Below, in pieces: positions 1 through 10,351 of a stretch of 28,873 nucleotides of DNA; the first letter of the stretch is position 1, and each line of letters starts with the position of its first letter. This DNA is from an uncultured Blautia sp. GTDB taxonomy: Bacteria; Bacillota; Clostridia; Lachnospirales; Lachnospiraceae. Below the pieces are notes generated by a model. The model was not told the origin of the DNA. It was given only the letters and a program-made list of their open reading frames with translations, and ran no database searches. Made by a program: the position numbers and the translations under genes. The DNA is taken from NCBI GenBank assembly GCA_934394595.1, contig CAKRRX010000022.1:1-28873 (forward strand), in the 5' to 3' direction.

Positions 1-100
1 TTCATTCGAAAATGAATTGTATAAAGAAATTTTCGAGAATCGTATGTGTTTCACTGTTTAGTTATCAAGGTTGTTTCACTGTCATTTCTTTGTGACAGCT
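1..100 (-). promoter_or_regulatory. rRNA operon 5' leader (16S gene lies off the left edge)
   Basis: Read on the minus strand, this contains ACCTTGATAACTAAACAGTG, close to the leader that precedes 16S rRNA genes in many Firmicutes. A CTGTCA/TGACAG stem (79-84 with 93-98) would sit at the very 5' end of a transcript from the nearer promoter. The 10-mer CAGTGAAACA occurs twice (47-56 and 72-81). The 16S gene itself is not in the window, so the assignment rests on leader similarity and on the strong tandem promoters upstream. Confidence 0.6.
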
Positions 101-105
101 TGTTT

Positions 106-134
106 ATTTTACCTCATCTCTTTTCGTTTGTCAA
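106..134 (-). promoter_or_regulatory. rRNA promoter P2
   Basis: On the minus strand a perfect -35 TTGACA (129-134) is separated by 17 bp from the -10 TAAAAT (106-111). An A-rich stretch just upstream of the -35 resembles an UP element. The predicted start is near position 99. The perfect -35 and ideal spacer fit a strong stable-RNA promoter. Confidence 0.75.
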
Positions 135-201
135 GAACTTTTTTCAAGTTTTTCAAACTTTTTTTGCGATGAAGTTTTTTGTCTTCGTTGACGACTTGTC
201 T

Positions 202-230
202 ACTTTATCACAAGTAAGAAGCTTTGTCAA
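202..230 (-). promoter_or_regulatory. rRNA promoter P1
   Basis: On the minus strand the -35 TTGACA (225-230), a 17-bp spacer and the -10 TAAAGT (202-207) are preceded by a run of A. It lies 96 bp upstream of the second promoter, giving the tandem arrangement usual for Firmicute rrn operons. The sequence before the -35 (AAAAAAAGTAG) nearly matches that before the tRNA-Ser promoter. Confidence 0.7.
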
Positions 231-279
231 CTACTTTTTTTAATTTTTTTAAAATTTTCATTTTTCAAAAATTAAAAAA

Positions 280-367
280 CGGAGAAGGAGGGATTTGAAC
301 CCTCGCGCCGCGTTAACGACCTATACCCTTAGCAGGGGCACCTCTTCGGCCTCTTGAGTACTTCTCC
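280..367 (-). tRNA. tRNA-Ser (anticodon GCU)
   Basis: A class II tRNA. The acceptor stem pairs GGAGAAG (361-367) with CTTCTCC (281-287). The D arm is CTC/GAG, and the anticodon stem-loop carries CTGCTAA, which gives anticodon GCU (plus-strand AGC at 331-333) for codons AGC/AGU. A long variable arm and the T arm GAGGG-TTCAAAT-CCCTC follow. The discriminator is G (280) and CCA is not encoded; a run of six T follows directly. The gene sits between its own promoter and the rrn promoters. Confidence 0.95.
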
Positions 368-431
368 AGTCTCCGAACTACTTAACCGATGTTAAATTGT
401 GGAGTTGCGCGTTTTTCATAGCGCATTTGTT

Positions 432-460
432 ATTATACTTAAAAGGCTACTTCTTGTCAA
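432..460 (-). promoter_or_regulatory. promoter of tRNA-Ser
   Basis: A perfect consensus promoter on the minus strand: -35 TTGACA (455-460), 17-bp spacer, -10 TATAAT (432-437), with an A-rich stretch upstream. The predicted start is about 425, roughly 58 nt before the tRNA 5' end. Confidence 0.85.
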
Positions 461-500
461 CAACTTTTTTCAATTTTTTTATTTTTTCATAATTTAGGTT

Positions 501-530
501 TAGGGCATGTTTAAAAAAAGCTTTCTGCAA
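501..530. repeat. half-copy of a dispersed hairpin repeat
   Basis: This 30-bp stretch matches 23661-23690 at 24 of 30 positions, and every difference is a transition (A/G or C/T). The copy near 23.7 kb is one arm plus loop of a 15-bp hairpin; here the second arm is missing. The rest of 368-619 holds the tRNA promoter and the plsC terminator, with no gene that I can see. Confidence 0.4.
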
Positions 531-553
531 TAGTAACTCCGACATTTTTTAGT

Positions 554-580
554 AAAAAAGGATCCTGCAAAGCAGGATCC
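554..580 (-). terminator. rho-independent terminator after plsC
   Basis: On the minus strand a perfect 9-bp stem GGATCCTGC / GCAGGATCC with a TTT loop is followed by six T. It lies 39 nt beyond the plsC stop codon. Confidence 0.9.
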
Positions 581-619
581 TCCACGTCAAAGCATCTATA
601 AGCCACTGTATAATCTCTT

Positions 620-1336
620 TCAGCATTTTTCATTTGCATGAATCGTCTCTTCAATTCTTCTTTTTACTTCAGCTGCAATCTCTGTTGACTTCATATCTTT
701 ATACTCTTCATATTCCATCGGTTTCAGAAAATGTACCTGCACATCCAGCATTTTAGCAGACCCAGTATCAAAAGCCTTATAAGAATCAATCAGAGCAACC
801 GGTACGATCGGACATTTCGCTTTCATTGCAGCTTTAAAACTTCCCCCTTTAAACTCCTGTGGATGATTTCCGTTTTTACTTCTGGTACCCTCTGCAAAGA
901 TCAGGTAATTCCTTCCTGCTTTTACTTCTTTTGTCACATTAATGATCACCTGCATAGACTGTTTAATATCTTCCCTGTCGATCAAAAATGCTTTCATGCA
1001 GGCAAAGACCTGTTTCAAGAACGGTACATTTCCCACTTCTTTTTTTGCCACAACCGAGAACGGTACCGGACACACTTCCATAATTGCAAGCACATCATAA
1101 AGTCCCTGATGATTTGGATAAAACATAAAACCATTCTTGGAAGGTATATTCTCCACTCCATGAGCATCAATGTGCAGATTTCCTCCACGGTTTGCTGCAT
1201 GATCAATCTTTTTCAATACCGCATACCGCTGTTCTTCTGTGTATTTGTCTACATGCGCAGCATACCAATTGAGCAAAATCCAGTAATATGGTACAAACAA
1301 AATGTTTTTTAAAACCATTACGATAATTCGTTTCAT
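620..1336 (-). CDS. plsC: 1-acyl-sn-glycerol-3-phosphate acyltransferase (PlsC family)
   Basis: A membrane-associated acyltransferase that would convert lysophosphatidic acid to phosphatidic acid in phospholipid synthesis. A hydrophobic N-terminal segment (residues about 3-25) is followed by the HX4D active-site motif as NHQGLYD (75-81; H76 and D81) and the substrate-binding motif FAEGTRSKNG (147-156). At 238 aa it has the usual family length. I chose the ATG at 1336 because AAAGGGG lies 7-8 nt upstream; a longer reading from a TTG at 1363 has no ribosome binding site. The gene follows the gyrB-gyrA-lipoprotein operon after an 83-nt gap and ends at a strong terminator. Family assignment is firm; acyl specificity cannot be read. 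Confidence 0.88.
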   Translation of the reverse strand: MKRIIVMVLKNILFVPYYWILLNWYAAHVDKYTEEQRYAVLKKIDHAANRGGNLHIDAHGVENIPSKNGFMFYPNHQGLYDVLAIMEVCPVPFSVVAKKEVGNVPFLKQVFACMKAFLIDREDIKQSMQVIINVTKEVKAGRNYLIFAEGTRSKNGNHPQEFKGGSFKAAMKAKCPIVPVALIDSYKAFDTGSAKMLDVQVHFLKPMEYEEYKDMKSTEIAAEVKRRIEETIHANEKC

Positions 1337-1376
1337 AATTAACCCCTTTCTGCTTCCAGCCAAAATATACTTTTAA

Positions 1377-1414
1377 AGGCCGCTGCAAGATCTGATCATC
1401 CTGCAGCAGCCCCT
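1377..1414 (-). terminator. possible terminator after the gyrBA-lipoprotein operon
   Basis: On the minus strand a GC-rich hairpin (GCTGCA ... TGCAGC, with outer GGC/GCC pairing possible) starts just after the lipoprotein stop codon. It is followed only by TTT and then AAAAG, so the U-tract is weak. It may be a leaky terminator, or a processing hairpin upstream of plsC. Confidence 0.4.
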
Positions 1415-1419
1415 TATTT

Positions 1420-1977
1420 CTACTCTGCGTTTAATTTATCTGCGATTTTTTCCTCATAACCCGGATTCTTTTTTACGAATACATTATATGCTTTCGTATA
1501 GCTTTTATAGGAATCTGTAGTCATAAACTTGGCATAATCTGCTGCCGCCTGCTTTCTCAGATCATCAGTAATTTCAGAAGGAGCCATTACATAATATTTG
1601 CTTCCGTCTTTTTTCACCATATAAGTTCCAATACATGGATACTCCTGATCATTTGACAGAACAAGATTATATAATATATACACATAAGTATAATCTTCAT
1701 TTTCTGAAAGAGTATCACATTTATCAACCTTTACCTTTGACGGCTCATGGGCTGCAAAATATTTCATTGTTGCATCAATTTCCTTTTGCAAAAGCTCATT
1801 GGTATCTGTTTCCTGGGTATAACACTTTTTCACTTTTTTTTCGCTGCCACCTACATATGACTTGACCAGAGATTCCACCACACTTTCTGGTGTTTTCTGA
1901 CTCACCCCACAACCGGACATTGCCACTGCAAACAGCAGGACAATGCCCAGAAACATTATTCTAGTTTTCTTTTTCAT
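1420..1977 (-). CDS. small lipoprotein of unknown function
   Basis: 185 aa. The N-terminus is a lipoprotein signal: KKK, a hydrophobic core, and a lipobox ending in MSGC (Cys23), so the mature protein should be anchored to the outer face of the membrane. The mature part begins with PESVVESLVKSYVGGSEKK and later has alternating charged and aromatic segments. This resembles the NTF2-like/DUF4878-type lipoproteins that start with a short helix and a cone-shaped beta sheet, but that likeness is only an impression. It starts 18 nt after gyrA, so it is probably cotranscribed with gyrase although nothing suggests a role in DNA topology. No catalytic motif is visible. Confidence 0.75.
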   Translation of the reverse strand: MKKKTRIMFLGIVLLFAVAMSGCGVSQKTPESVVESLVKSYVGGSEKKVKKCYTQETDTNELLQKEIDATMKYFAAHEPSKVKVDKCDTLSENEDYTYVYILYNLVLSNDQEYPCIGTYMVKKDGSKYYVMAPSEITDDLRKQAAADYAKFMTTDSYKSYTKAYNVFVKKNPGYEEKIADKLNAE

Positions 1978-1995
1978 TTTCCCAGAGTCCTTTTA

Positions 1996-4560
1996 TCAAT
2001 CCTCATCCGTATCTTCTGTATTTTGCAAATTTTCTTCCTGATCAAAAGCTTCTTCAGTATTATCTGTTACCTCAGTATCAACGCTTTTATTTTCTCCGTT
2101 TGGCTCTGCCTTTTCCCGGACCTTCGCAAGACTTGCCACAGTAACACCATCATCCAGATTGATCAGTTTCACACCGGAGGTGATTCTTCCCAGAATGGAA
2201 ATTCCAGCACAGGTAATACGAATGATGATGCCCTCAGTGGTGATCATCATGATCTCGTTTTCTTCATTTACAGCCTTGGCACCAATCACATTGCCAGTCT
2301 TCTCGGTGATCTTATAGCACTTCACACCCTTACCGCCACGGTTCTGACAGGTAAATTCACTCATGGCAGTACGTTTACCCATACCATTCTCAGATACTAC
2401 CAGCAGATAATCGCCCTGCGAATTCAGCTGCATTGCCACTATCTCATCGCCTGGATCCAGATTCATACCGCGAACACCCATAGAGCTTCTTCCGGTACTT
2501 CTTACATCTGTCTCTTTGAATCGGATGCACATACCATCCTTTGTCACCAGCATAATATCTTTGGTATCATCTGTAGCTTTTACCTCGATCAGTTCGTCAT
2601 CATCACGAAGCGTAATAGCCACCAGACCTGTCTTACGCACATTTGCATACTCTTCCATCGGCGTTTTCTTTACAAGGCCATTCTTAGTTGCCATAACCAG
2701 ATACTTGCCTTCTTCAAATTTACGCATAGGAATCACAGCTGTAATACGTTCACCTGGCATAAGCTGCAGAAGATTCACAATGGCAGTACCTCTTGCAGTT
2801 CTTCCTGCCTCCGGGATCTCGTACGCTTTCAGTCGGTATACACGTCCTGTATTGGTAAAGAACATCAGATAATGGTGGGTCGTGGTCATGAGCAATTCTT
2901 CGATATAATCATCATCAATGGTCTGCATTCCTTTAATTCCACGTCCGCCACGGTTCTGACTGCGGAAATTGTCCACTGTCATTCGCTTGATATAGCCAAG
3001 CTTAGTCATAGTAATAACCGTATTTTCCCTTGGGATCAGGTCCTCTGTGGAAAGATCATATACGTCATATCCGATTGCAGTTCTTCTCTCATCGCCGTAT
3101 TTGTCAGCAATTGCAAGAATTTCTTCTCTTACAACACGCAGAAGAAGATTTCTGTCTGCAAGGATTGCCAGGAATTTGCGGATTTTTTCCTCTAATTCTG
3201 CATATTCAGCTTCCAGCTTTTCTCTCTCCAAACCTGTGAGAGCCCTCAGACGCATATCTACAATGGCCTGAGCCTGCACATCTGTCAGCTCAAATCTGTC
3301 TATCAATTCCTGCTTTGCAATCTGGACATTTCGGGCAGCACGGATGATCCGGATCACCTCATCAATGTTATCCAGCGCTTTCAGCAGACCTTCCAAAATA
3401 TGGGCACGTTCCTGTGCTTTGTTTAAATCATATTTTGTTCTTCTGGTAACAACATCCTCCTGATGAGCCAGATAATGCTCCAGAAGCTCCTTCAGATTCA
3501 GTACCTTCGGAACCAGGCTGTCCCCCTGTGGTACCACGCAAAGCATGATCACGCCAAAGGTATCCTGCAGCTGGGTATGCTTGTACAGCTGATTCAGAAC
3601 AACATTTGCATTGGCATCTTTACGCAGATCAATACAGATGCGCATTCCCTCACGGCTGGAATGATCGTTCAGGTCTGTGATTCCGTCAATCTTTTTATCA
3701 CGGACAAGCTCTGCGATCTTCTCAATGAGACGGGCTTTATTTACCAGATATGGAAGCTCGGTAACGATAATACGGGATTTCCCATTTGGTAAGGTCTCAA
3801 TATTGGAAACTGCACGTACACGGATCTTACCGCGTCCTGTGCGGTATGCCTCCTCGATTCCCCTTTTTCCAAGAATAGTAGCACCTGTAGGGAAATCCGG
3901 GCCTTTTACAACGTCAAGAAGCTCTTCGATGGTCGTCTCTCGCTGCTCTTCGATAGTATTGTCAATGATTTTTACAACAGCATTAATAACCTCACGAAGA
4001 TTGTGAGGCGGAATATTGGTAGCCATACCAACAGCAATTCCTGTAGTACCATTTACCAGCAAGTTTGGGAAACGTGAAGGAAGCACCTTAGGTTCCCTCT
4101 CAGTTTCATCAAAGTTCGGCTGGAAGTCTACGGTATCTTTATTGATGTCGGCAAGCATCTCCATGGAAATTTTGCTCAGGCGTGCCTCCGTGTATCGCAT
4201 AGCAGCTGCGCCGTCGCCGTCCACGGAACCGAAGTTTCCATGTCCGTCTACAAGCGGATAGCGGAAAGACCAGTCCTGTGCCATATTTACAAGTGCTCCA
4301 TAAATAGAGCTGTCACCATGAGGATGATATTTACCCATGGTATCACCAACGATACGGGCACATTTACGATGTGGCTTATCCGGACCGTTGTTCAATTCGA
4401 TCATAGAATACAGCACTCTACGCTGTACCGGTTTCAAACCATCTCTTACATCAGGAAGTGCTCTTGAAGCAATAACGCTCATAGCATATTCGATGTAAGA
4501 TTCTTTCATGGTTTTCTCCAGATCCACATCATGGACCTGGTCAAAAATCTTGTCATCCAT
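1996..4560 (-). CDS. gyrA: DNA gyrase subunit A
   Basis: The breakage-reunion subunit of DNA gyrase (854 aa), which with GyrB introduces negative supercoils. The N-terminal half carries the quinolone region [13 protein letters not shown] (78-90) and the catalytic tyrosine Y123 in [11 protein letters not shown]. The C-terminal beta-pinwheel holds GyrA-box-like motifs QNRGGRG and, later, QNRGGKG; two such boxes are visible. The protein ends in an Asp/Glu-rich tail, common in gyrases. At the resistance positions, residue 84 (E. coli Ser83) is Ser, but residue 88 (E. coli Asp87) is Gly. The start lies 15 nt after gyrB and the genes are clearly cotranscribed. Confidence 0.98.
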   Translation of the reverse strand: MDDKIFDQVHDVDLEKTMKESYIEYAMSVIASRALPDVRDGLKPVQRRVLYSMIELNNGPDKPHRKCARIVGDTMGKYHPHGDSSIYGALVNMAQDWSFRYPLVDGHGNFGSVDGDGAAAMRYTEARLSKISMEMLADINKDTVDFQPNFDETEREPKVLPSRFPNLLVNGTTGIAVGMATNIPPHNLREVINAVVKIIDNTIEEQRETTIEELLDVVKGPDFPTGATILGKRGIEEAYRTGRGKIRVRAVSNIETLPNGKSRIIVTELPYLVNKARLIEKIAELVRDKKIDGITDLNDHSSREGMRICIDLRKDANANVVLNQLYKHTQLQDTFGVIMLCVVPQGDSLVPKVLNLKELLEHYLAHQEDVVTRRTKYDLNKAQERAHILEGLLKALDNIDEVIRIIRAARNVQIAKQELIDRFELTDVQAQAIVDMRLRALTGLEREKLEAEYAELEEKIRKFLAILADRNLLLRVVREEILAIADKYGDERRTAIGYDVYDLSTEDLIPRENTVITMTKLGYIKRMTVDNFRSQNRGGRGIKGMQTIDDDYIEELLMTTTHHYLMFFTNTGRVYRLKAYEIPEAGRTARGTAIVNLLQLMPGERITAVIPMRKFEEGKYLVMATKNGLVKKTPMEEYANVRKTGLVAITLRDDDELIEVKATDDTKDIMLVTKDGMCIRFKETDVRSTGRSSMGVRGMNLDPGDEIVAMQLNSQGDYLLVVSENGMGKRTAMSEFTCQNRGGKGVKCYKITEKTGNVIGAKAVNEENEIMMITTEGIIIRITCAGISILGRITSGVKLINLDDGVTVASLAKVREKAEPNGENKSVDTEVTDNTEEAFDQEENLQNTEDTDED

Positions 4561-4575
4561 ATTGTTCTATCTCCC

Positions 4576-6522
<1,947 letters not shown>

Positions 6523-6600
6523 TTAAAACTTACAGGAATTTACGGCTCTGTTCTGCTGCCGGATCTCATTCCTGTTTTTTGCGCATAAAAATACAAATTT

Positions 6601-6630
6601 ATTATATCATAAAATCCCCGTTTTTGCCAG
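6601..6630 (-). promoter_or_regulatory. gyrB operon promoter (extended -10)
   Basis: On the minus strand TGATATAAT gives an extended -10 (TATAAT at 6601-6606 with TG one base before). A weak -35-like CTGGCA lies 18 bp upstream (6625-6630). The leader to gyrB is about 95 nt. A weak -35 with an extended -10 fits a supercoiling-sensitive gyrase promoter, but that regulation is inferred. Confidence 0.6.
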
Positions 6631-6652
6631 TTAAAAGCCATTTCCAAACGTA

Positions 6653-6694
6653 AAAAAAACGACGTATTTTCAACGAATATCCGTCAAAAATACG
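6653..6694 (-). terminator. terminator after rsmI
   Basis: On the minus strand CGTATTTT...ACG pairs with CGT...AAAATACG and is followed by eight T (6653-6660). It lies directly after the rsmI stop and just upstream of the gyrB promoter, so it separates the two operons. Confidence 0.8.
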
Positions 6695-6703
6695 CCTTAT
6701 TTC

Positions 6704-7549
6704 CTACTTTCGTTCCAGCAGTGCCTGATAAATATCTCTTTTGCCAACACCGCGGTCCTTTGCCACCTTTTTCATGGCTTCTTTCCGGTCAATTCCCTGA
6801 TTCTCGTAAATTGCCATGTGCTCTTCGATGGAAATATCGTTCCATGATGCCTGTGATTCCTGCTCCATTTCCTTCCGGCTTTTTCCTTCGATCACCAGAA
6901 CACATTCCCCAAGTGGTTTCTGATCTTTGTAAAAAGCGATCAGCTCCTCTATCGTTGTGCGAAAAGCCGTCTCATGCTTTTTGGTAAGTTCCCTGCAAAG
7001 AGTCATTCTGCGATTTCCAAGAGCCTGATACAATTCTTCAAGGGTGCCAACCAGATGGTGTGGTGCTTCGTAAAGGATGATCGTACGTGTTTCTGTTTTC
7101 AGTTCTTCCAAAATAGCTTTTCGCTCTTTTTTATCCGGTGGTAAAAAAGCCTCAAAGGCAAATCTTCGCGTGGAGAGCCCGGATAAGGTCAGCGCTGTGA
7201 TACACGCTGCCGGACCTGGAAGCGAGGTCACTTCAATCCCGGCATCATAGCACATAGCAGCCAGTACCTCTCCCGGATCAGAGATTCCAGGGGTTCCGGC
7301 ATCTGTGATCAGTGCCACATTCAGTCCCTCCCTCATTTTGTCAATGAGAGTGTAGGCTTTCTCCACTTTGTTGTACTCATGATAACTGGTCATTGGGGTT
7401 TTTATATCAAAATGATTAAGAAGCTTGATACTGTTGCGGGTATCCTCCGCAGCGATCAGATCTACCTCCTTCAGGACTCGAAGTACACGAAGTGTGATAT
7501 CCTCCAGATTTCCAATTGGTGTGGCACACAAATATAATTTACCACTCAT
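6704..7549 (-). CDS. rsmI: 16S rRNA (cytidine-1402-2'-O)-methyltransferase RsmI
   Basis: A SAM-dependent tetrapyrrole-methylase-fold enzyme that 2'-O-methylates C1402 in the ribosomal P site. Signature segments are LYLCATPIGNLEDITLR at the N-terminus, LIAAEDTR, ALITDAGTPGISDPG and SLPGPAACITALTLSGL, followed by the FLPP segment. The length, 281 aa, is normal, including the small C-terminal domain. The start has AGGGAGAAACAT directly before the ATG. In B. subtilis the gene (yabC) follows yabB/trmN6 with yazA between; yazA (GIY-YIG) is missing here. A 29-nt hairpin precedes the ribosome binding site. Confidence 0.95.
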   Translation of the reverse strand: MSGKLYLCATPIGNLEDITLRVLRVLKEVDLIAAEDTRNSIKLLNHFDIKTPMTSYHEYNKVEKAYTLIDKMREGLNVALITDAGTPGISDPGEVLAAMCYDAGIEVTSLPGPAACITALTLSGLSTRRFAFEAFLPPDKKERKAILEELKTETRTIILYEAPHHLVGTLEELYQALGNRRMTLCRELTKKHETAFRTTIEELIAFYKDQKPLGECVLVIEGKSRKEMEQESQASWNDISIEEHMAIYENQGIDRKEAMKKVAKDRGVGKRDIYQALLERK

Positions 7550-7562
7550 ATGTTTCTCCCTT

Positions 7563-7591
7563 CTGCAATCATCTCTCCCATGGGATTGCAG
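7563..7591. repeat. inverted repeat between trmN6 and rsmI
   Basis: A perfect 8-bp inverted repeat, CTGCAATC ... GATTGCAG, has a further CCCATGGG palindrome in its loop. On the minus strand it ends immediately upstream of the rsmI ribosome binding site. On the plus strand it is followed closely by seven T, so it looks terminator-like in that direction. Its role is unknown. Confidence 0.4.
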
Positions 7592-7613
7592 GAATGATTT
7601 TTTTGCTGCTGAT

Positions 7614-8354
7614 TCAGATCATATCATACATTTCCAGAATATCCCCGGTATAGACTCCCGGCTTCTCATATACGATCAGTGGCCTTTCCACTGTGATTCT
7701 GGGATTTCCACCTTTTAAAGCTTCTATCAGCACCATGTTTGGCTCACGGTCTATATAGGGATAAACAAGCTGCATGCGCTTCGGCTCCAGCTTATATTTC
7801 GTCAATACATTCATAATTTCTGTCAGTCTGAACGGTCTGTGTACCATGTAAAAACGCCCCCTGTCTCCCAGAAGCTTCGCAGCCTGACTTACCACATCCT
7901 CCAAAGTACACAAAATCTCATGTCTTGCAATTGCCTTTGGCATATGGGGATTGGTCAGACCATGCTGCCCGATCATATATGGCGGATTACAGGTGACAAC
8001 ATGAAAAGAAGCTGCCCCAAAAATGCCGACAGCCTCCTTAATATCGCCTTGTCTGATACTGACCCTGTCCTCCAGATTATTGTATTTCACACTTCTTGAC
8101 GCCATTTCAGCGCATTCTTCCTGGATCTCCAGACCTGTAAAATGCTCTCCATCTGTCTTGGAGGCAAGGAGTACCGGTATGATCCCGGTTCCGGTTCCCA
8201 TATCAAGAACCCTCTCTCCTTTTTTTACTCTGGAAAATCCCGATAACAGAACAGCGTCCATACCGAAGCAGAATTTCTGCGGATCCTGAATGATATAGTA
8301 TCCGTTTTGCAGATCATCCAGCCGCTCATTCTCCTTCACAAGATCATTTATCAT
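7614..8354 (-). CDS. trmN6: tRNA1(Val) (adenine-37-N6)-methyltransferase (TrmN6/YabB)
   Basis: A class I SAM-dependent N6-adenine methyltransferase, 246 aa. The N-terminal GYYIIQDPQKFCFGMDAVLL is typical of the YfiC/TrmN6 family. The SAM loop VLDMGTGTGIIP (49-60) and the catalytic NPPY (123-126) are intact. The gene lies 19 nt after ricT and 64 nt before rsmI, the order ricT-yabA-yabB-yazA-rsmI of B. subtilis minus yabA and yazA. The start has GGGAG 12 nt upstream, a little long but the only good candidate. The exact tRNA target is inferred from the family. Confidence 0.85.
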   Translation of the reverse strand: MINDLVKENERLDDLQNGYYIIQDPQKFCFGMDAVLLSGFSRVKKGERVLDMGTGTGIIPVLLASKTDGEHFTGLEIQEECAEMASRSVKYNNLEDRVSIRQGDIKEAVGIFGAASFHVVTCNPPYMIGQHGLTNPHMPKAIARHEILCTLEDVVSQAAKLLGDRGRFYMVHRPFRLTEIMNVLTKYKLEPKRMQLVYPYIDREPNMVLIEALKGGNPRITVERPLIVYEKPGVYTGDILEMYDMI

Positions 8355-8373
8355 TTAAATTGGAATCTCCCTC

Positions 8374-9249
8374 TTATTTATCTTCCAGATCCTGTAAATC
8401 CTTCATTTCCTGCTCAGAGACTTTGACTTTTTTCTTTCTTGGGCGGAATTTCAGTTCATTTACAGGAAATTCCTGGATTTCCTTCTCATCGTTGATTTCC
8501 ACAACTATCTTAACCAGCTGGCGCAGTACATTGACACTTTGTACCGTTCCCTGCATTCCATCCGGTGTGGTAACGGTATCCCCGATTCCAGGAAGCCTGC
8601 GGTTCAGTTCCTCATAGGTCTCCTGCTCATTTTTCAGACAACACATCAGTCTTCCGCAGACACCGGAGATCTTTGTCTGGTTCAGAGAAAGATTCTGCTC
8701 CTTGGCCATTCGAATGGAAACAGGTGCAAACTCAGAAAGATAAGTGTGACAACACAGACATCTTCCGCAGATACCGATTCCTCCCAGAATTTTTGTCTCA
8801 TCTCTTACACCGATCTGACGAAGCTCGATCCTTGTCTTAAATATAGATGCCAGATCCTTAACCAGCTGACGGAAATCAATTCTGCCGTCTGCGGTGAAAT
8901 AGAACAGGACCTTATTATTATCAAAGGTGTATTCTGCATCAATCAGCTTCATTTCCAAACCATGCTCGCGGATCTTTTTCTGACAGATCTTAAAGGCATC
9001 TTTTTCACGCTCACGGTTGTATTGTTCTCTCTCGTCATCCTCCTTGTTTGCAACACGGATTACTTCTTTCAGTGGATGCACCACCTGATCATCAGCGACA
9101 TCCTTTGGTGCCAGAACTACCTTTCCGTATTCCACACCTCTGGCAGTCTCCACGATCACATGATCCCCTGGCTTCACCTTATATGTTTTCGGGTTAAAAT
9201 AATATATTTTTCCAACATTTCTAAATCTTACGCCAACTACTTTTGCCAT
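8374..9249 (-). CDS. ricT: RicT/YaaT, PSP1-domain Fe-S regulatory protein
   Basis: 291 aa, PSP1 C-terminal domain family. In B. subtilis RicT joins RicA and RicF in an Fe-S complex that acts with RNase Y on mRNA maturation and affects sporulation, competence and biofilm formation. Here a cysteine cluster is visible: CGRCLCC (161-167) and CGRLMCC (198-204), seven Cys that could ligate clusters. The N-terminus VVGVRFRNVGKIYYFNP and VETARGVEYGKVV are family signatures. The start is supported by AGGGAG 7 nt upstream. The gene begins 1 nt after the holB stop, so translation is probably coupled. RicA and RicF are not in the window. Confidence 0.92.
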   Translation of the reverse strand: MAKVVGVRFRNVGKIYYFNPKTYKVKPGDHVIVETARGVEYGKVVLAPKDVADDQVVHPLKEVIRVANKEDDEREQYNREREKDAFKICQKKIREHGLEMKLIDAEYTFDNNKVLFYFTADGRIDFRQLVKDLASIFKTRIELRQIGVRDETKILGGIGICGRCLCCHTYLSEFAPVSIRMAKEQNLSLNQTKISGVCGRLMCCLKNEQETYEELNRRLPGIGDTVTTPDGMQGTVQSVNVLRQLVKIVVEINDEKEIQEFPVNELKFRPRKKKVKVSEQEMKDLQDLEDK

Positions 9250-9250
9250 T

Positions 9251-10240
9251 TTATTTCTCCCTGATCGTCAGGAACAAAAGTTCTAGAGCCAGCTCTGTAT
9301 TTACATTTGCCCGCAGACGCACCTTGGTCTTTTCAAGTGCATCCAGAATCTTCTCCAGATTCTCATAAGAGCGCTGACTCGCCTGTTCCCTTATATAATT
9401 TATTTCCTGCTTAAAAACGAGATTATCAATTTCTCTGGTGGCCTTAAACATCAGAACATCACGGAACCAGAACTGGAATATATCCAGATAATCCCCTATA
9501 TTCGCCTTATCATCTGCAAGACTCTTGATTGCATCTGTCAGCTCGTATACTTCCATAGCATCTGCATTTTTCAGAATACGAAGGGCATTCTGGGTCATGT
9601 CTGTAAATTCCTGTGAAGTAGCAGCTTCTTTTGCCTTACCTATACTTCCATGGGCAAAGGATGCATCGATTTCAGCCTGATAATCCGGAATGTGAAGATG
9701 TTCCATCAGATACTTTTTCACAAGTCCGTCATCCACCACTTTCAGATCCAGCCGCACACAACGTGACCGGATGGTAGGAAGCAGTGCGTCGATATTGCTG
9801 GTCAGAAGCATGATCACCGCATATTCCGGCGGCTCTTCAATCGTCTTCAGGATCGCGTTCTGTGCCTGCGGATTCATCAGCTGTGCATCTGCAATGATAT
9901 AAATCTTATAAGGACTGCAATATGGCTTGATTGCCACATCATTGATAACCTGTTCTCTCACTTCATCAATAGTGATAACATTAGGCTTCTCGTGAGTCAC
10001 CATAATGATATCCGGATGATTCTTTCCGATTGCTTTCTTGCAGGAATCACACTGCCCACAGGGATCTGTCCCACCTTCTTCACACTGTAATGTCATTGCA
10101 TATGTGCCAGCCAGCAGTTTCTTTCCTGAACCAGGGTCTCCTGTAAAAATATATGAATGGGACACTTTCTCCGTCTGTATGGCATTCTTCAAATGTCTGA
10201 TTATTTCTTCATGCCCTATAATGTCGTTAAACCCTAACAT
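9251..10240 (-). CDS. holB: DNA polymerase III delta' subunit (clamp loader)
   Basis: An AAA+ clamp-loader subunit of about 329 aa. N-terminal GFNDIIGHEEII is the standard delta' opening. The P-loop GDPGSGKK (34-41) has Lys where Ser/Thr is usual, so it should not hydrolyse ATP; this is common for delta'. A zinc site follows (CEEG...CGQCDSC), and later NAILKTIEEPPEYA and the sensor/arginine-finger stretch LLPTIRSRC. I chose the ATG at 10240 over a GTG three codons earlier because GGTGAGG lies 8 nt upstream of the ATG. It heads a tight holB-ricT-trmN6-rsmI cluster. Confidence 0.92.
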   Translation of the reverse strand: MLGFNDIIGHEEIIRHLKNAIQTEKVSHSYIFTGDPGSGKKLLAGTYAMTLQCEEGGTDPCGQCDSCKKAIGKNHPDIIMVTHEKPNVITIDEVREQVINDVAIKPYCSPYKIYIIADAQLMNPQAQNAILKTIEEPPEYAVIMLLTSNIDALLPTIRSRCVRLDLKVVDDGLVKKYLMEHLHIPDYQAEIDASFAHGSIGKAKEAATSQEFTDMTQNALRILKNADAMEVYELTDAIKSLADDKANIGDYLDIFQFWFRDVLMFKATREIDNLVFKQEINYIREQASQRSYENLEKILDALEKTKVRLRANVNTELALELLFLTIREK

Positions 10241-10351
10241 CAGAATCACCTCACCATTATCAATTTAGAAAAGCAGATCTCATCCATTTATCCGGCAGAT
10301 CAACTCTTCGTTATAATTCTATCATGTACGACAAAATCATGCCATACTTTT

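Noticed and set aside
2023..3195. 390-codon plus-strand open frame
   Set aside because: Lies wholly antisense to gyrA; composition (His/Cys/Ile-rich) and lack of a ribosome binding site mark it as a shadow.
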